Assembly (NCBI RefSeq): GCF_001664485.1 | Contig: NZ_CP013630.1 | Span: 3,975,501 to 4,039,500 of the forward strand | Direction of reading: 5' to 3' | DNA: 64,000 bases | Origin: Rhizobium sp. N324 | Lineage (GTDB): Bacteria > Pseudomonadota > Alphaproteobacteria > Rhizobiales > Rhizobiaceae | Shown here: positions 12,776-19,567 of the stretch, piece after piece | How positions within the stretch are numbered: the stretch's first letter is position 1 | Layout of the letters: each line of letters opens with the position of its first letter | Program-made: the position numbers and the translations under genes | Notes under the pieces: model-generated | What the model was told of the DNA's origin: nothing | Database searches by the model: none | Seen by the model: the letters and a program-made list of their open reading frames with translations, nothing else

Positions 12776-12849
12776 GGTCGATCCATTTGCTGGCGGGGAG
12801 TGGGCTTTCATAGCGAAAAGCGGCAGGAATGCAAACGCTGGCGGCTGAA

Positions 12850-12965
12850 GCATGTCGCGCAAAAGGGTGCAGCGGTTTTCCCCAGGCAAAGCGCGAAGCG
12901 CTTTTGGCGCAACGACATATGCAAAAACAAAGGGCTAAAGGGCGAGGAGCAAAGCTGAAAGGTCG
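12850..12965. repeat. Probable dispersed rhizobial intergenic element
   Basis: This stretch (for example AAAGCGCGAAGCGCTTTT at about 12889-12906, then GCGCAACGACAT and CAAAAACAAAGGGCTAAAG) resembles a mosaic intergenic sequence I recall as recurring in Rhizobium genomes. Only one copy is in the window, so the repeat call rests on memory. It contains a 7-bp palindrome (AAAGCGC-GAA-GCGCTTT). No gene is seen between 12776 and the sRNA promoter at 13014. Confidence 0.4.
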
Positions 12966-13013
12966 CGACGCGCCAGCTCGCCTGCCCAAAGATGTCGCAG
13001 CGCAATATATTGC

Positions 13014-13042
13014 TTGACATTTGTGCAACGCAATAGTAGCGT
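13014..13042 (+). promoter_or_regulatory. Promoter of the MmgR-type sRNA
   Basis: A consensus -35 TTGACA (13014-13019) is followed after 17 bp by TAGCGT (13037-13042), a weak -10. The predicted start near 13048 coincides with the first hairpin of the sRNA. Confidence 0.6.
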
Positions 13043-13047
13043 CCTTA

Positions 13048-13126
13048 GTACAGTCTTCTGACTGTAAATACCCTCCTTGGGTGTTTCCTCCCTAGACTTA
13101 GCCGCGCTTACAGCGCGGTTTTTTTT
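13048..13126 (+). ncRNA. mmgR: MmgR / alpha-r8 (Rfam suhB motif) small RNA
   Basis: A trans-acting sRNA of about 78 nt with the full alpha-r8 layout. A first hairpin TACAGT-CTTCTG-ACTGTA (13049-13066) is followed by a short ACCC/GGGT hairpin (about 13070-13082), a single-stranded 10-mer UUUCCUCCCU at 13084-13093, and a terminator stem CCGCGC-TTACA-GCGCGG with eight T residues (13102-13126). The C/U-rich 10-mer is the ultraconserved anti-Shine-Dalgarno signature of MmgR in Sinorhizobium meliloti, where the RNA limits polyhydroxybutyrate accumulation. The neighbour is an inositol-monophosphatase-family gene, consistent with the motif's original name suhB. Identification is from structure and the 10-mer; no model search was run. 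Confidence 0.85.
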
Positions 13127-13172
13127 GGCCGGCAAGACTGGGGCCAAACGTCACCGAAATCGAAATGCAGAT

Positions 13173-14054
13173 TTATTCGGCAGCCAGCGCCCGGTCGCCG
13201 GCGAATTTCTCGACATAATCCGCCATCTGCTGCATGAAAACCGTGACCGCCTCGGCCACTGCGGCGAAGTCGGCGCGTTTTTCCAGCGTTACCTCGTCGA
13301 CATAGATCGCCCGGTTCACTTCGATCTGCAGCGCATGCAGCCCGCGGGAGGGCCGGCCGTAATGTTCGGTGATGAAGCCGCCGGCATAAGGCTTGTTGCG
13401 GATCGCCGCAAAGCCCATTTCCTCGAGGATGGCGATGGCGGCGCGCGAAAGTTCGGCCGAAGCGCTGGTGCCGTAACGATCGCCGATGATGAAATCCGGC
13501 CGCGCGGTGCTGCCGGCGACGCGCACATTGCCGGGCATCGAATGGCAGTCGATCAGCACCCCGAAACCGAACTGCACATGCGTTCGCGCGATCAGCCGCC
13601 GGAGCGTCGCATGATAGGGCTTGTAGACCGCTTCGACCCGATCCAGCCCCTCCTGCACCGGCAGCCGCCGCGCATAGATCTCCATGTTCTCGGCGACGAT
13701 GCGCGGAATGGTGCCGAGCCCGCCGGCGACCCGGAGCGAATTGACATTGGCATAGGGCGGCAGCAGTCCGTCGAACATCCGCGGGTCGAGCTCGTAGGGC
13801 TCGCGATTGACGTCGAGATAGGCGCGCGGAAAGTTGGCCGCCAGCAGCGGTGCGCCGAGTGCCACGGCCGAGCCGAACAGCTCGTCGACATAATGATCCT
13901 CGGAACGGCGGATGGCGATGCCTTCGAGCCTGGACTGCGCGATAAATTCCGGTGGATAAATACGGCCGCTATGAGGGGAGTTGTAGACGAAGGGAATGGT
14001 CTGCGACACGGGCTCATGAACCTCAAAAAGCTCGTATTCGCGTATCTCCGGCAC
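13173..14054 (-). CDS. N-formylglutamate amidohydrolase family protein
   Basis: A 293-residue protein of the FGase family, which removes the formyl group from N-formyl-L-glutamate as in the last step of one histidine-degradation route. Family features include VYNSPHSGRIYP (about 23-34), LIDCHSMPG (about 165-175), a likely metal-site region, and LHALQIEVNRAIY (about 234-246). The start ATG at 14054 is the only reasonable one. The gene is not next to hut genes, so a role in histidine catabolism is not supported by context, and it may act on other N-formyl compounds. Confidence 0.86.
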   Translation of the reverse strand: MPEIREYELFEVHEPVSQTIPFVYNSPHSGRIYPPEFIAQSRLEGIAIRRSEDHYVDELFGSAVALGAPLLAANFPRAYLDVNREPYELDPRMFDGLLPPYANVNSLRVAGGLGTIPRIVAENMEIYARRLPVQEGLDRVEAVYKPYHATLRRLIARTHVQFGFGVLIDCHSMPGNVRVAGSTARPDFIIGDRYGTSASAELSRAAIAILEEMGFAAIRNKPYAGGFITEHYGRPSRGLHALQIEVNRAIYVDEVTLEKRADFAAVAEAVTVFMQQMADYVEKFAGDRALAAE

Positions 14055-14172
14055 TTTCGGCCCTCTTTACCATGTCATGAACTGACTGCTTTGCCCATGT
14101 TGCCAGTTGCCCGGCCCCAAGTCCATACTATGTAGACGGGATGGCGGTCGCGCACAGGCAATTCACCGGTTG

Positions 14173-14201
14173 TTTACCGGGTAAAGACTAGTGTAAACCC
14201 C
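14173..14201. promoter_or_regulatory. Repeated GTAAA palindromes upstream of cpdR
   Basis: TTTACC-G-GGTAAA (14173-14185) is a perfect 13-bp palindrome, and a third GTAAAC copy follows at 14193-14198. The cluster ends about 40 bp before the cpdR start, where a regulator would act. It does not match the CtrA consensus TTAA-N7-TTAA, and I do not recognise the factor. Confidence 0.4.
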
Positions 14202-14241
14202 GGGCACCCACCAAAAACTTATTGATCAGCGGTCTGGATTG

Positions 14242-14604
14242 ATGACTCAGAAGATACTTCTCGCAGAAGACGACAACGACATGCGCCGCTTCCTGGTGAA
14301 AGCGCTCGAAAAGGCCGGTTACAAGGTCCTTTCCTATGACAATGGCGCCAGTGCCTATGACCGGCTGCGCGAGGAGCCGTTTTCTCTGCTGCTGACCGAT
14401 ATCGTCATGCCCGAGATGGACGGCATCGAGCTGGCGCGCCGCGCCACCGAACTCGACCCCGACCTGAAGGTGATGTTCATCACCGGTTTTGCCGCCGTGG
14501 CGCTGAACCCTGATTCGAAGGCGCCGAAGGATGCCAAGGTCCTTTCCAAGCCATTTCACCTGCGCGACCTCGTCGACGAGGTCAACAAAATGCTTGCCGC
14601 ATAA
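14242..14604 (+). CDS. cpdR: Single-domain response regulator CpdR
   Basis: A 120-residue stand-alone receiver domain with acidic residues at 10-11, phospho-acceptor Asp53 in LLTDIVMPEMDG, the switch Thr in MFITGF (about 77-82) and the conserved Lys in LSKPF. Sequence and length match CpdR, which in Caulobacter and Sinorhizobium sends ClpXP protease to its substrates when unphosphorylated and so controls CtrA turnover. In those bacteria it is phosphorylated by the CckA-ChpT pathway. The protein ends in two alanines (KMLAA), as other CpdR proteins do. I use the ATG at 14242; an adjacent TTG directly before it is an unlikely start. It stands alone between an amidohydrolase gene and tRNA-Val. 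Confidence 0.93.
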   Translation: MTQKILLAEDDNDMRRFLVKALEKAGYKVLSYDNGASAYDRLREEPFSLLLTDIVMPEMDGIELARRATELDPDLKVMFITGFAAVALNPDSKAPKDAKVLSKPFHLRDLVDEVNKMLAA

Positions 14605-14644
14605 GGCTTGCTGGGCGGCGCGTCACAAAACTGCAAAAAGCCTA

Positions 14645-14673
14645 TTGACGGCTCCAAAGGTTTTGTGATCTAT
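14645..14673 (+). promoter_or_regulatory. Promoter of tRNA-Val
   Basis: TTGACG (14645-14650), a 17-bp spacer and ATCTAT (14668-14673) end 15 bp before the mature tRNA. Spacing and position fit a sigma-70-type promoter for the tRNA gene. Confidence 0.6.
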
Positions 14674-14688
14674 GCGCCGCCATCGGAT

Positions 14689-14763
<75 letters not shown>

Positions 14764-14787
14764 TCCGATCTCCCTGACATCGTTGAT

Positions 14788-14809
14788 AAATCCCCGCCAC
14801 GGGGATTTT
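14788..14809 (+). terminator. Terminator of tRNA-Val
   Basis: A perfect 9-bp stem (AAATCCCCG at 14788-14796 with CGGGGATTT at 14800-14808, loop CCA) ends in TTTT, 25 bp after the tRNA. From here to 15074 (about 265 bp) I see no gene or further clear signal. Confidence 0.8.
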
Positions 14810-15074
14810 CGAATTCTTGAGACCGGAACGCCTCCCAAATCCGGCCCGTTGCAGTGCAAGAGGCTTGCGGGTAAAGAGCCCGGACATGATCCGGGTCGGC
14901 TTCAATTGGCTGTGGGACTCACCTTTCGCTCATCCGCCACCGATCGCTGACCCAGCCTGGCAGTCGATGAAATCTTAGTGCCGTTGCCGACAGAGCCAAA
15001 TTCGGACACAGAACCATGCCATGGCGAATCGAGGCTGAGGTCGTGATTCGCCTCGCCAGGACATGGGGTTCGAG

Positions 15075-15572
15075 ATGGAAATGAAATTACCTACGCTTGT
15101 CGCCGCCGCACTTTCCACTGCCTTTGCCTTGCCGGCCTTCGCCGCGCCGGCGTCTCCGCCTGAGACCTTTCCGGGCGCACTCGGCGTCATTACCCTTTCC
15201 GGCAAATGCGCCAAGCTGGTTGTCGCCAAGTTCGACGCCACCAAGGGCTGCAAGAACGAGCTTGCCAGCGTCACGCTGGCCAATGGCGTGGTGACCTTCA
15301 TCTTCACCTCGGACGGCAAGGCGCTCGGCTTTCAGGGCGACGGCAGCGGCATCAAGCCCGCTTCCAACGGCAATGCCCGCCTGCCGCTCAGCCTCGTCAC
15401 CACCGGTGTCGGCAACAAGATGACCGGAGAGGTCAAAGTCGCCGGCTTCTGCACCTTCGGAAATCCCTATGCCGGCAAGCCGATCGCGATCGAATGCACG
15501 GCCGAAAGCAAGGATTCCTCCTTTACCGGCAGCTTCCGCACCGGCGGCAAGCTAGTGAAGAAAGGTAAATAG
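15075..15572 (+). CDS. Secreted protein of unknown function
   Basis: A 165-residue protein that I do not recognise. It starts with a clear signal peptide (MEMKLPTLVAAALSTAFALP then AFA-AP, cleavage near residue 24). The mature part has four cysteines that could form two disulfides (KCAKL, GCKNE, FCTFG, ECTAE), is rich in Gly, Thr and Ser, and ends in a basic tail KLVKKGK. A periplasmic or surface location is likely. Three ATGs compete for the start (15063, 15075, 15081), and none has a strong ribosome site. It follows tRNA-Val and is convergent with the next gene. Confidence 0.7.
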   Translation: MEMKLPTLVAAALSTAFALPAFAAPASPPETFPGALGVITLSGKCAKLVVAKFDATKGCKNELASVTLANGVVTFIFTSDGKALGFQGDGSGIKPASNGNARLPLSLVTTGVGNKMTGEVKVAGFCTFGNPYAGKPIAIECTAESKDSSFTGSFRTGGKLVKKGK

Positions 15573-15637
15573 CAAGAAGCTCCGGCAGACTGCGCCAGAG
15601 CTTTGCGGCTATGCTTCGCTGAAAAAGCCGGATGCCG

Positions 15638-16360
15638 TCAGGCGCACCAGGCGCCGCCGGCAGCCCCCGGCTTACGCGCCAGCCCCTCATTGATCAGTTG
15701 CGCGCCGAAGGAGCGCCCGTCACGCGAGACGACGCGCGGCGCGCCTGAAGGCTCGGCTTTGCCCGCGGCATTCATCGTGAACGGTCCGGCGTTCAGGAGC
15801 CCCAGCAGCCGCGACTTGGCGGCAAAGGCCACCCGGCGTTCGCCGTCGCAACGCGCCTGGTCGACGGCGGGGCTTGCCATGTCGGCGATCACGATCTTCT
15901 CGCCCTTGTACCAGAAGACGCCGCCGTCGCCGACACAGTTGATATGCGCGCCTTGGCCGCAATAACCGAAGGCGACCGTCCCGCTTTCCGGAGCGGCAGG
16001 GGAAACCGGGGACGGCGCCGCCTTGACCGGCTGGATCGTCGGCGTCGGGATCGTCGCCGGCGGCAGCAACTGCGATTGTTTCACCGGCGGTGCCGCTTTC
16101 GGCGTGGGTGCGGCAAGTGCTACCTGCTTCGGCGGCACATCCTTCCGGAAAGGCCCCGGCTCCGCTGCGTCCCGTGCGATCGGCGCCGATTGCCGTGGGA
16201 GCATCGGCTCGATGCTCTTCCAATGGTCGTGGGCGACGATACCGCCGATCGCGGCAATGCCGATCACCGCCCAGGGCAACAATCCGCCACCGCTGCTGCG
16301 CGTTTTGCTCTTTCCTCTCGCCGGCGCCCTGCGGCGGCCGCGTGTCGCTGTCTTGGCCAT
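15638..16360 (-). CDS. Membrane-anchored thermonuclease-like (SNase fold) protein
   Basis: A 240-residue protein. A very basic N-terminus (KTATRGRRRAPARGKSKTR) precedes one membrane helix (LLPWAVIGIAAIGGIVA, about 27-43) and a Pro/Ala-rich linker to about residue 125. A C-terminal domain resembling staphylococcal nuclease follows (GDGGVFWYKGEKIVIADMA, then RCDGERRVAFAAKSRL). The usual DxPE metal and active-site sequence reads ADMASPAV here, so catalytic residues appear lost. Several cysteines (GYCGQG, INCVG, ARCDG, AWCA) may form disulfides, which fits a periplasmic domain. A binding or structural role is more likely than nuclease activity. The ATG at 16360 is preferred over 16399 for the basic N-terminus. 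Confidence 0.72.
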   Translation of the reverse strand: MAKTATRGRRRAPARGKSKTRSSGGGLLPWAVIGIAAIGGIVAHDHWKSIEPMLPRQSAPIARDAAEPGPFRKDVPPKQVALAAPTPKAAPPVKQSQLLPPATIPTPTIQPVKAAPSPVSPAAPESGTVAFGYCGQGAHINCVGDGGVFWYKGEKIVIADMASPAVDQARCDGERRVAFAAKSRLLGLLNAGPFTMNAAGKAEPSGAPRVVSRDGRSFGAQLINEGLARKPGAAGGAWCA

Positions 16361-16591
16361 CTGTCCGATTCCCGTGAGGCCGCAATTATCGCCGCCCAAT
16401 CCTTTCTGAAAGGTTGGCGCGGCGACAGGATGATGCCGGTTTCACCGATCTGTGCCTCGAGTGTCGCGCAGGCATCGGCCGTCAGTGGAGATGCCCGTGG
16501 GGCAATCCGCACGCACCGGTGAAAAAAGCCGAACAAATCTAGCGCTCACACGTTAGCCAGCGAAAAATTCATATGCGGTAGGAAAAAATCC

Positions 16592-17104
16592 ATGGAACTG
16601 ATCATCGCCGACATGATACCGGCGTCGCGCATTCATTATCCCGTCATCTTCGCCCGCCTGCTCGGCGCCATTGTCTTCGGCGGGCTGATCGGCTTCGAGC
16701 GTGAGGCACGCGACCGCCCGGCAGGCTTCCGCACCCATATTCTGATCAGTCTTGCCGCGGCCCTCTTTGCCATCATTTCGATCGAAGCGGTGCACATGCC
16801 GGGTTTTGCCGATGATGAGCAGGTACGGATCGATCCGCTGCGTGTCATCGAAGCCGTGACCGCCGGCGTCGCTTTCCTTGCCGCCGGCATGATTGTTTTT
16901 GCCAGAGGCCGGGTGCACGGGCTGACGACGGGGGCCGGCATGTGGCTTTCCGGCGCGATCGGCCTTGCCATGGGCTTCGGTTATTGGCCGATCGCCTTCT
17001 TCACGACGCTGGCCGCCATCTGCGTGCTCTTTGCCTTCGGTAAGCTCGAACGACGGCTCGGCTACAATTCCGGGCAGCGTGTCGATGAGGATAAACCTCG
17101 ATAA
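16592..17104 (+). CDS. MgtC/SapB family membrane protein
   Basis: A 170-residue inner-membrane protein with about five hydrophobic helices. The N-terminal signature RLLGAIVFGGLIGFEREARDRPAGFRTH (about residues 22-49) is diagnostic of MgtC/SapB, and the conserved GVAFLAAGMI and TTGAGMWLSGAIG stretches follow. MgtC proteins support growth at low Mg2+ and modulate the F1Fo ATP synthase in some pathogens. This is the short form, without the soluble C-terminal domain of Salmonella MgtC, so the magnesium role is not certain. The ribosome site AGGAAAAAATCC precedes the ATG. No magnesium riboswitch is visible upstream. Confidence 0.88.
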   Translation: MELIIADMIPASRIHYPVIFARLLGAIVFGGLIGFEREARDRPAGFRTHILISLAAALFAIISIEAVHMPGFADDEQVRIDPLRVIEAVTAGVAFLAAGMIVFARGRVHGLTTGAGMWLSGAIGLAMGFGYWPIAFFTTLAAICVLFAFGKLERRLGYNSGQRVDEDKPR

Positions 17105-17157
17105 GGCGAAACGCCCGGCATAATGCCCGGCGTCCGTATCAGCGTGACGGCCGGTGC

Positions 17158-17337
17158 TCATTCCGAGCGTGTGGCCGAAGGATCGCTTTTCCCAACCGAT
17201 GCCTTGGCGCCGATGGACGGGGCGAGCGGCTTTTGGCCTTTTCCGATATCGATGCGCTCGTCCGCCGCCTCGCGTGCGGCCTGCCATTCATTTTCGTGCC
17301 GGATGAAGATCTCGCGGGGCACAAAGTTGATCGTCAT
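17158..17337 (-). CDS. Small hypothetical protein (59 aa)
   Basis: A short polar protein beginning MTINFVPREIFIRHENEWQA. It has a good ribosome site (AGGTGAG, 8 bp upstream of the ATG) and rhizobial-type codon use. The middle is charged and helical (EWQAAREAADERIDIGKGQK), and there is no signal or membrane segment. I do not recognise a family. It shares the strand with the next small gene (17397-17639) and may be cotranscribed with it. The ATG at 17337 is chosen over 17376 because of the ribosome site. Confidence 0.6.
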   Translation of the reverse strand: MTINFVPREIFIRHENEWQAAREAADERIDIGKGQKPLAPSIGAKASVGKSDPSATRSE

Positions 17338-17396
17338 ATATTTCTCACCTGTTCGAATTGATCGTCGACGCGCCAAAGACGCATGCGGAATGCCGG

Positions 17397-17639
17397 TTAT
17401 TTCTTGCTCGCCGCATTGCCCTTGAAGTCGGCGCCCTTGATGTCTGGGCCACCCTTGGAAAGATCGGCGCCGGTGACGTGGGCGGGCACGTGAATGTCGT
17501 GATAGACGCCGGGCGTCAGCGTCAGGTCGACATGATGCGGCGGCAGCACCTGCGCCTTCTGCATGCGGTTCGGCTTCGCCCGCTTCATGCGGTCGGACGC
17601 CTCTGTGCGTTTGTCGGGAACATGGGTCGAAGTGTGCAT
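17397..17639 (-). CDS. Small hypothetical protein (80 aa)
   Basis: An 80-residue protein that starts MHTSTHVPDKRTEASDRMKR behind a strong AAGGAGG ribosome site. A second ATG directly upstream (17642) is too close to that site. The protein is basic, rich in His, Lys and Pro (VLPPHHVDLTLTPGVYHDIHVPAHV) and ends in GADFKGNAASKK. No membrane or signal segment is seen. Function unknown; the His-rich middle could bind metal or nucleic acid, but that is speculation. It is divergent from the structured region upstream of the TerC gene. Confidence 0.65.
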   Translation of the reverse strand: MHTSTHVPDKRTEASDRMKRAKPNRMQKAQVLPPHHVDLTLTPGVYHDIHVPAHVTGADLSKGGPDIKGADFKGNAASKK

Positions 17640-17730
17640 CATCGGCCTCCTTTTCAGCTCAACCAGGGTCTAACGGGCAGGCACCGGGATGGTTCCAAAA
17701 AAACACTTCATTTCCGTGCGGCCGCCGGAC

Positions 17731-17759
17731 TTGACTGGCCGGGGAAGTTGATTAACTAA
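17731..17759 (+). promoter_or_regulatory. Promoter upstream of the TerC-gene leader
   Basis: TTGACT (17731-17736) is followed by a 16-17 bp spacer and TAACTA/AACTAA (17753-17759). This is one of the better sigma-70-type promoters in the window. It would start transcription near 17765, over 220 bp before the TerC start codon. Confidence 0.6.
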
Positions 17760-17764
17760 GGCCT

Positions 17765-17881
17765 GTCCCGCAGCCTTCCAGACATCGGCTACGGGTAATT
17801 TGGTGCCGGGCCCCTCTGGCGAGAGTTTTTACGGCGCTCTCGTGATGTCGGTACCGCCTGCAGCTTAGCCGGCGGATTTTT
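17765..17881 (+). ncRNA. Structured leader or sRNA with orphan terminator before TerC gene
   Basis: The roughly 116-nt stretch after the promoter can fold extensively. A hairpin CGAGAG...CTCTCG (about 17819-17842) is enclosed by the long-range pair GACATC (about 17782) and GATGTC (about 17845). It ends in a terminator-like stem CCGCC...GGCGG (17854-17858 with 17871-17875, inner GC/GC pairs) followed by ATTTTTC. No coding gene on this strand precedes the terminator, so it ends either a small RNA or an attenuated leader of the TerC gene that begins 107 bp later. It does not show the yybP-ykoY manganese riboswitch core that often controls TerC-type genes. Confidence 0.5.
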
Positions 17882-17987
17882 CATCGATGAACAAGCTCAA
17901 CATGCCTTATCCGCATGCCCGTTGTGGCATGCCGCGTTTCTCACTCTCCACTCTCTCCACCACGATTTGCGGCCGCGAGGTGCGGCC

Positions 17988-19079
17988 ATGAACCAGCCCG
18001 CGACCCACCATTCCTCGCTCAGCTATTTCCGCTGGGCCTTCATCGTCACCGCTCTCGGCCTTATTCTCGGCGCCGTGCTCGGCTGGCAGACGACAGGCAC
18101 GATCGGCGGCATGGCGACGGTCTTCTTCATCTGCACAGTGCTTGCGGTGCTGGAGATTTCGCTGTCCTTCGACAATGCCATCGTCAACGCCAACAAGCTG
18201 AAGGAGATGACGCCGGTCTGGCAGAAGCGCTTCCTCACCTGGGGCATCATCATCGCCGTCTTCGGCATGCGCATCGTCTTTCCGCTGGCGATCGTTGCGA
18301 TCGCGGCGCGGATCGGCCCCTGGGACGCGCTTGTGCTCGCCGCCCGTGAGCCGGAAGAATATGCCCGCATCATGAATGACGCGCATCTGCCGATCGCAGC
18401 CTTCGGCGGCACCTTCCTGATGATGGTCGGCCTCAGCTATTTCTTCGACAATGAGAAGAAAATCCACTGGTTCCGCGGCCTGGAAAAGGTCATGGCGCGC
18501 TCGGCCACCATCAGGGGCATCGAGATCGCTTTCGTGCTGTCGCTGATGCTTGTTTTCTCCTGGCTGATCGGCGGCGAGGAAGCGAGCATCTTCGTCCATT
18601 GCGCCATATACGGGCTGCTCACCTTCCTCGCGGTCGAGGTGGTTGGTGAACTGCTCGATGCGTCGCAGCAGACGATGAGCGCTGCCGCCAAGGGCGGCCT
18701 CGGCGCCTTCATCTATCTCGAGGTGCTGGATGCCAGCTTCTCCTTCGACGGCGTCATCGGCGCCTTCGCCTTGACGCAGAACCTCTTCGTCATCGCGATC
18801 GGCCTCGGCATCGGCGCCATGTATGTGCGCTCGATGACCATCATGCTGGTGGAGAAGGGAACGCTTGCCGAATATCGCTACCTCGAGCACGGCGCCTTCT
18901 ACGCCATCCTGATCCTCTCGGTGATCATGTATGCGCAGACCCTGGTGCACATCCCCGAAGTGATCACCGGTCTCGGCGGCGCGACGCTGATCGGCCTGTC
19001 GCTCTGGTCGTCGATCCGCCACAACAAGCGCGAGCGGCTGGAAGATCACGCCGCCCGGCAGGACGAGCTCCACGCCTGA
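17988..19079 (+). CDS. TerC / DUF475 family integral membrane protein
   Basis: A 363-residue inner-membrane protein with about nine helices. It carries the family's paired acidic motifs inside membrane segments, LEISLSFDNAIVNANK (about 56-71) and LDASFSFDGVIGAF (about 247-260), which are probably ion-coordinating. TerC relatives are linked to tellurite resistance and to metal (notably manganese) export; the DUF475 branch has no settled function. The ATG at 17988 has GAGGTG upstream, and an in-frame ATG at 17922 would add a non-hydrophobic tail. The long structured leader suggests regulation at the RNA level. Confidence 0.87.
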   Translation: MNQPATHHSSLSYFRWAFIVTALGLILGAVLGWQTTGTIGGMATVFFICTVLAVLEISLSFDNAIVNANKLKEMTPVWQKRFLTWGIIIAVFGMRIVFPLAIVAIAARIGPWDALVLAAREPEEYARIMNDAHLPIAAFGGTFLMMVGLSYFFDNEKKIHWFRGLEKVMARSATIRGIEIAFVLSLMLVFSWLIGGEEASIFVHCAIYGLLTFLAVEVVGELLDASQQTMSAAAKGGLGAFIYLEVLDASFSFDGVIGAFALTQNLFVIAIGLGIGAMYVRSMTIMLVEKGTLAEYRYLEHGAFYAILILSVIMYAQTLVHIPEVITGLGGATLIGLSLWSSIRHNKRERLEDHAARQDELHA

Positions 19080-19182
19080 CGATGACAATGCATGCCGCCC
19101 GGAGCTGAACAGCGGTTCCGGGTCGACATGCGCAAACGAAGACCAAGGCCGCAGCGCTGCCCTTGAGGCACCGTCTTTCGGA

Positions 19183-19216
19183 CAAAATAAAGCCCGCGAC
19201 CAACCAGTTGCGGGCT
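19183..19216 (-). terminator. Terminator of the DUF1127-like gene
   Basis: A 10-bp stem with one G-U pair (AGCCCGCGAC at 19191-19200 with GTTGCGGGCT at 19207-19216) is followed on the minus strand by TTATTTTGTC. It sits 28 bp after the small gene's stop and may also stop transcription from the convergent TerC gene. Confidence 0.75.
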
Positions 19217-19243
19217 AATTCATTCATGCATGACTTGAAGGTC

Positions 19244-19414
19244 TTAGCGGGAGACCTGACCGAAGGAGGTCGGGTCGATGCCGAGTTCCCTCAGATCGCG
19301 GGCCTGCGGCCGGCGACCGGCTTCAACTGCGGCGCTGACCGCATTTGCGGCGCCCAGCACGGCAAATGCGCGGCCAAAGAAACCTGTGCGGACTGACTTG
19401 CGGATGGCGGACAT
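19244..19414 (-). CDS. Small DUF1127-like protein (56 aa)
   Basis: A 56-residue basic protein, MSAIRKSVRTGFFGRAFAVLG, ending RRPQARDLRELGIDPTSFGQ. The C-terminal pattern (basic residues, then DLRELGID) is that of DUF1127 proteins, which are short, numerous and often strongly expressed in alphaproteobacteria. Some help RNA turnover and phosphate or carbon responses in Agrobacterium; that is family knowledge and not shown here. The ribosome site AGAGGAAA precedes the ATG. It has its own terminator and stands alone between the TerC gene and tctA. Confidence 0.72.
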   Translation of the reverse strand: MSAIRKSVRTGFFGRAFAVLGAANAVSAAVEAGRRPQARDLRELGIDPTSFGQVSR

Positions 19415-19502
19415 TGTCCATTTCCTCTTGTTTTGATTGACCGCCTGTAGATGGCGTCGCGCACATACCTCCACAATGACCAGAAAATCACCGCAGCCAT
19501 GC

Positions 19503-19541
19503 AAAAAGAAGAGGCCGGCGCATGTTTTCCATGGGCCGGCC
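19503..19541 (-). terminator. Terminator of tctCBA
   Basis: On the minus strand GGCCGG plus an inner ATG-rich stretch pairs with its complement (19536-19541 with 19513-19518, extended inward to about 12 pairs with one mismatch, loop GAAAA). TCTTCTTTTT follows. It lies about 27 bp beyond the tctA stop codon. Confidence 0.8.
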
Positions 19542-19567
19542 CGTGAGGGAGGGGTAATGTCGTCTTT

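Noticed and set aside
17765..17881. yybP-ykoY manganese riboswitch
   Set aside because: The conserved GGGGAGUAG and closing segments were not found, so the element is reported only as an unknown structured RNA.
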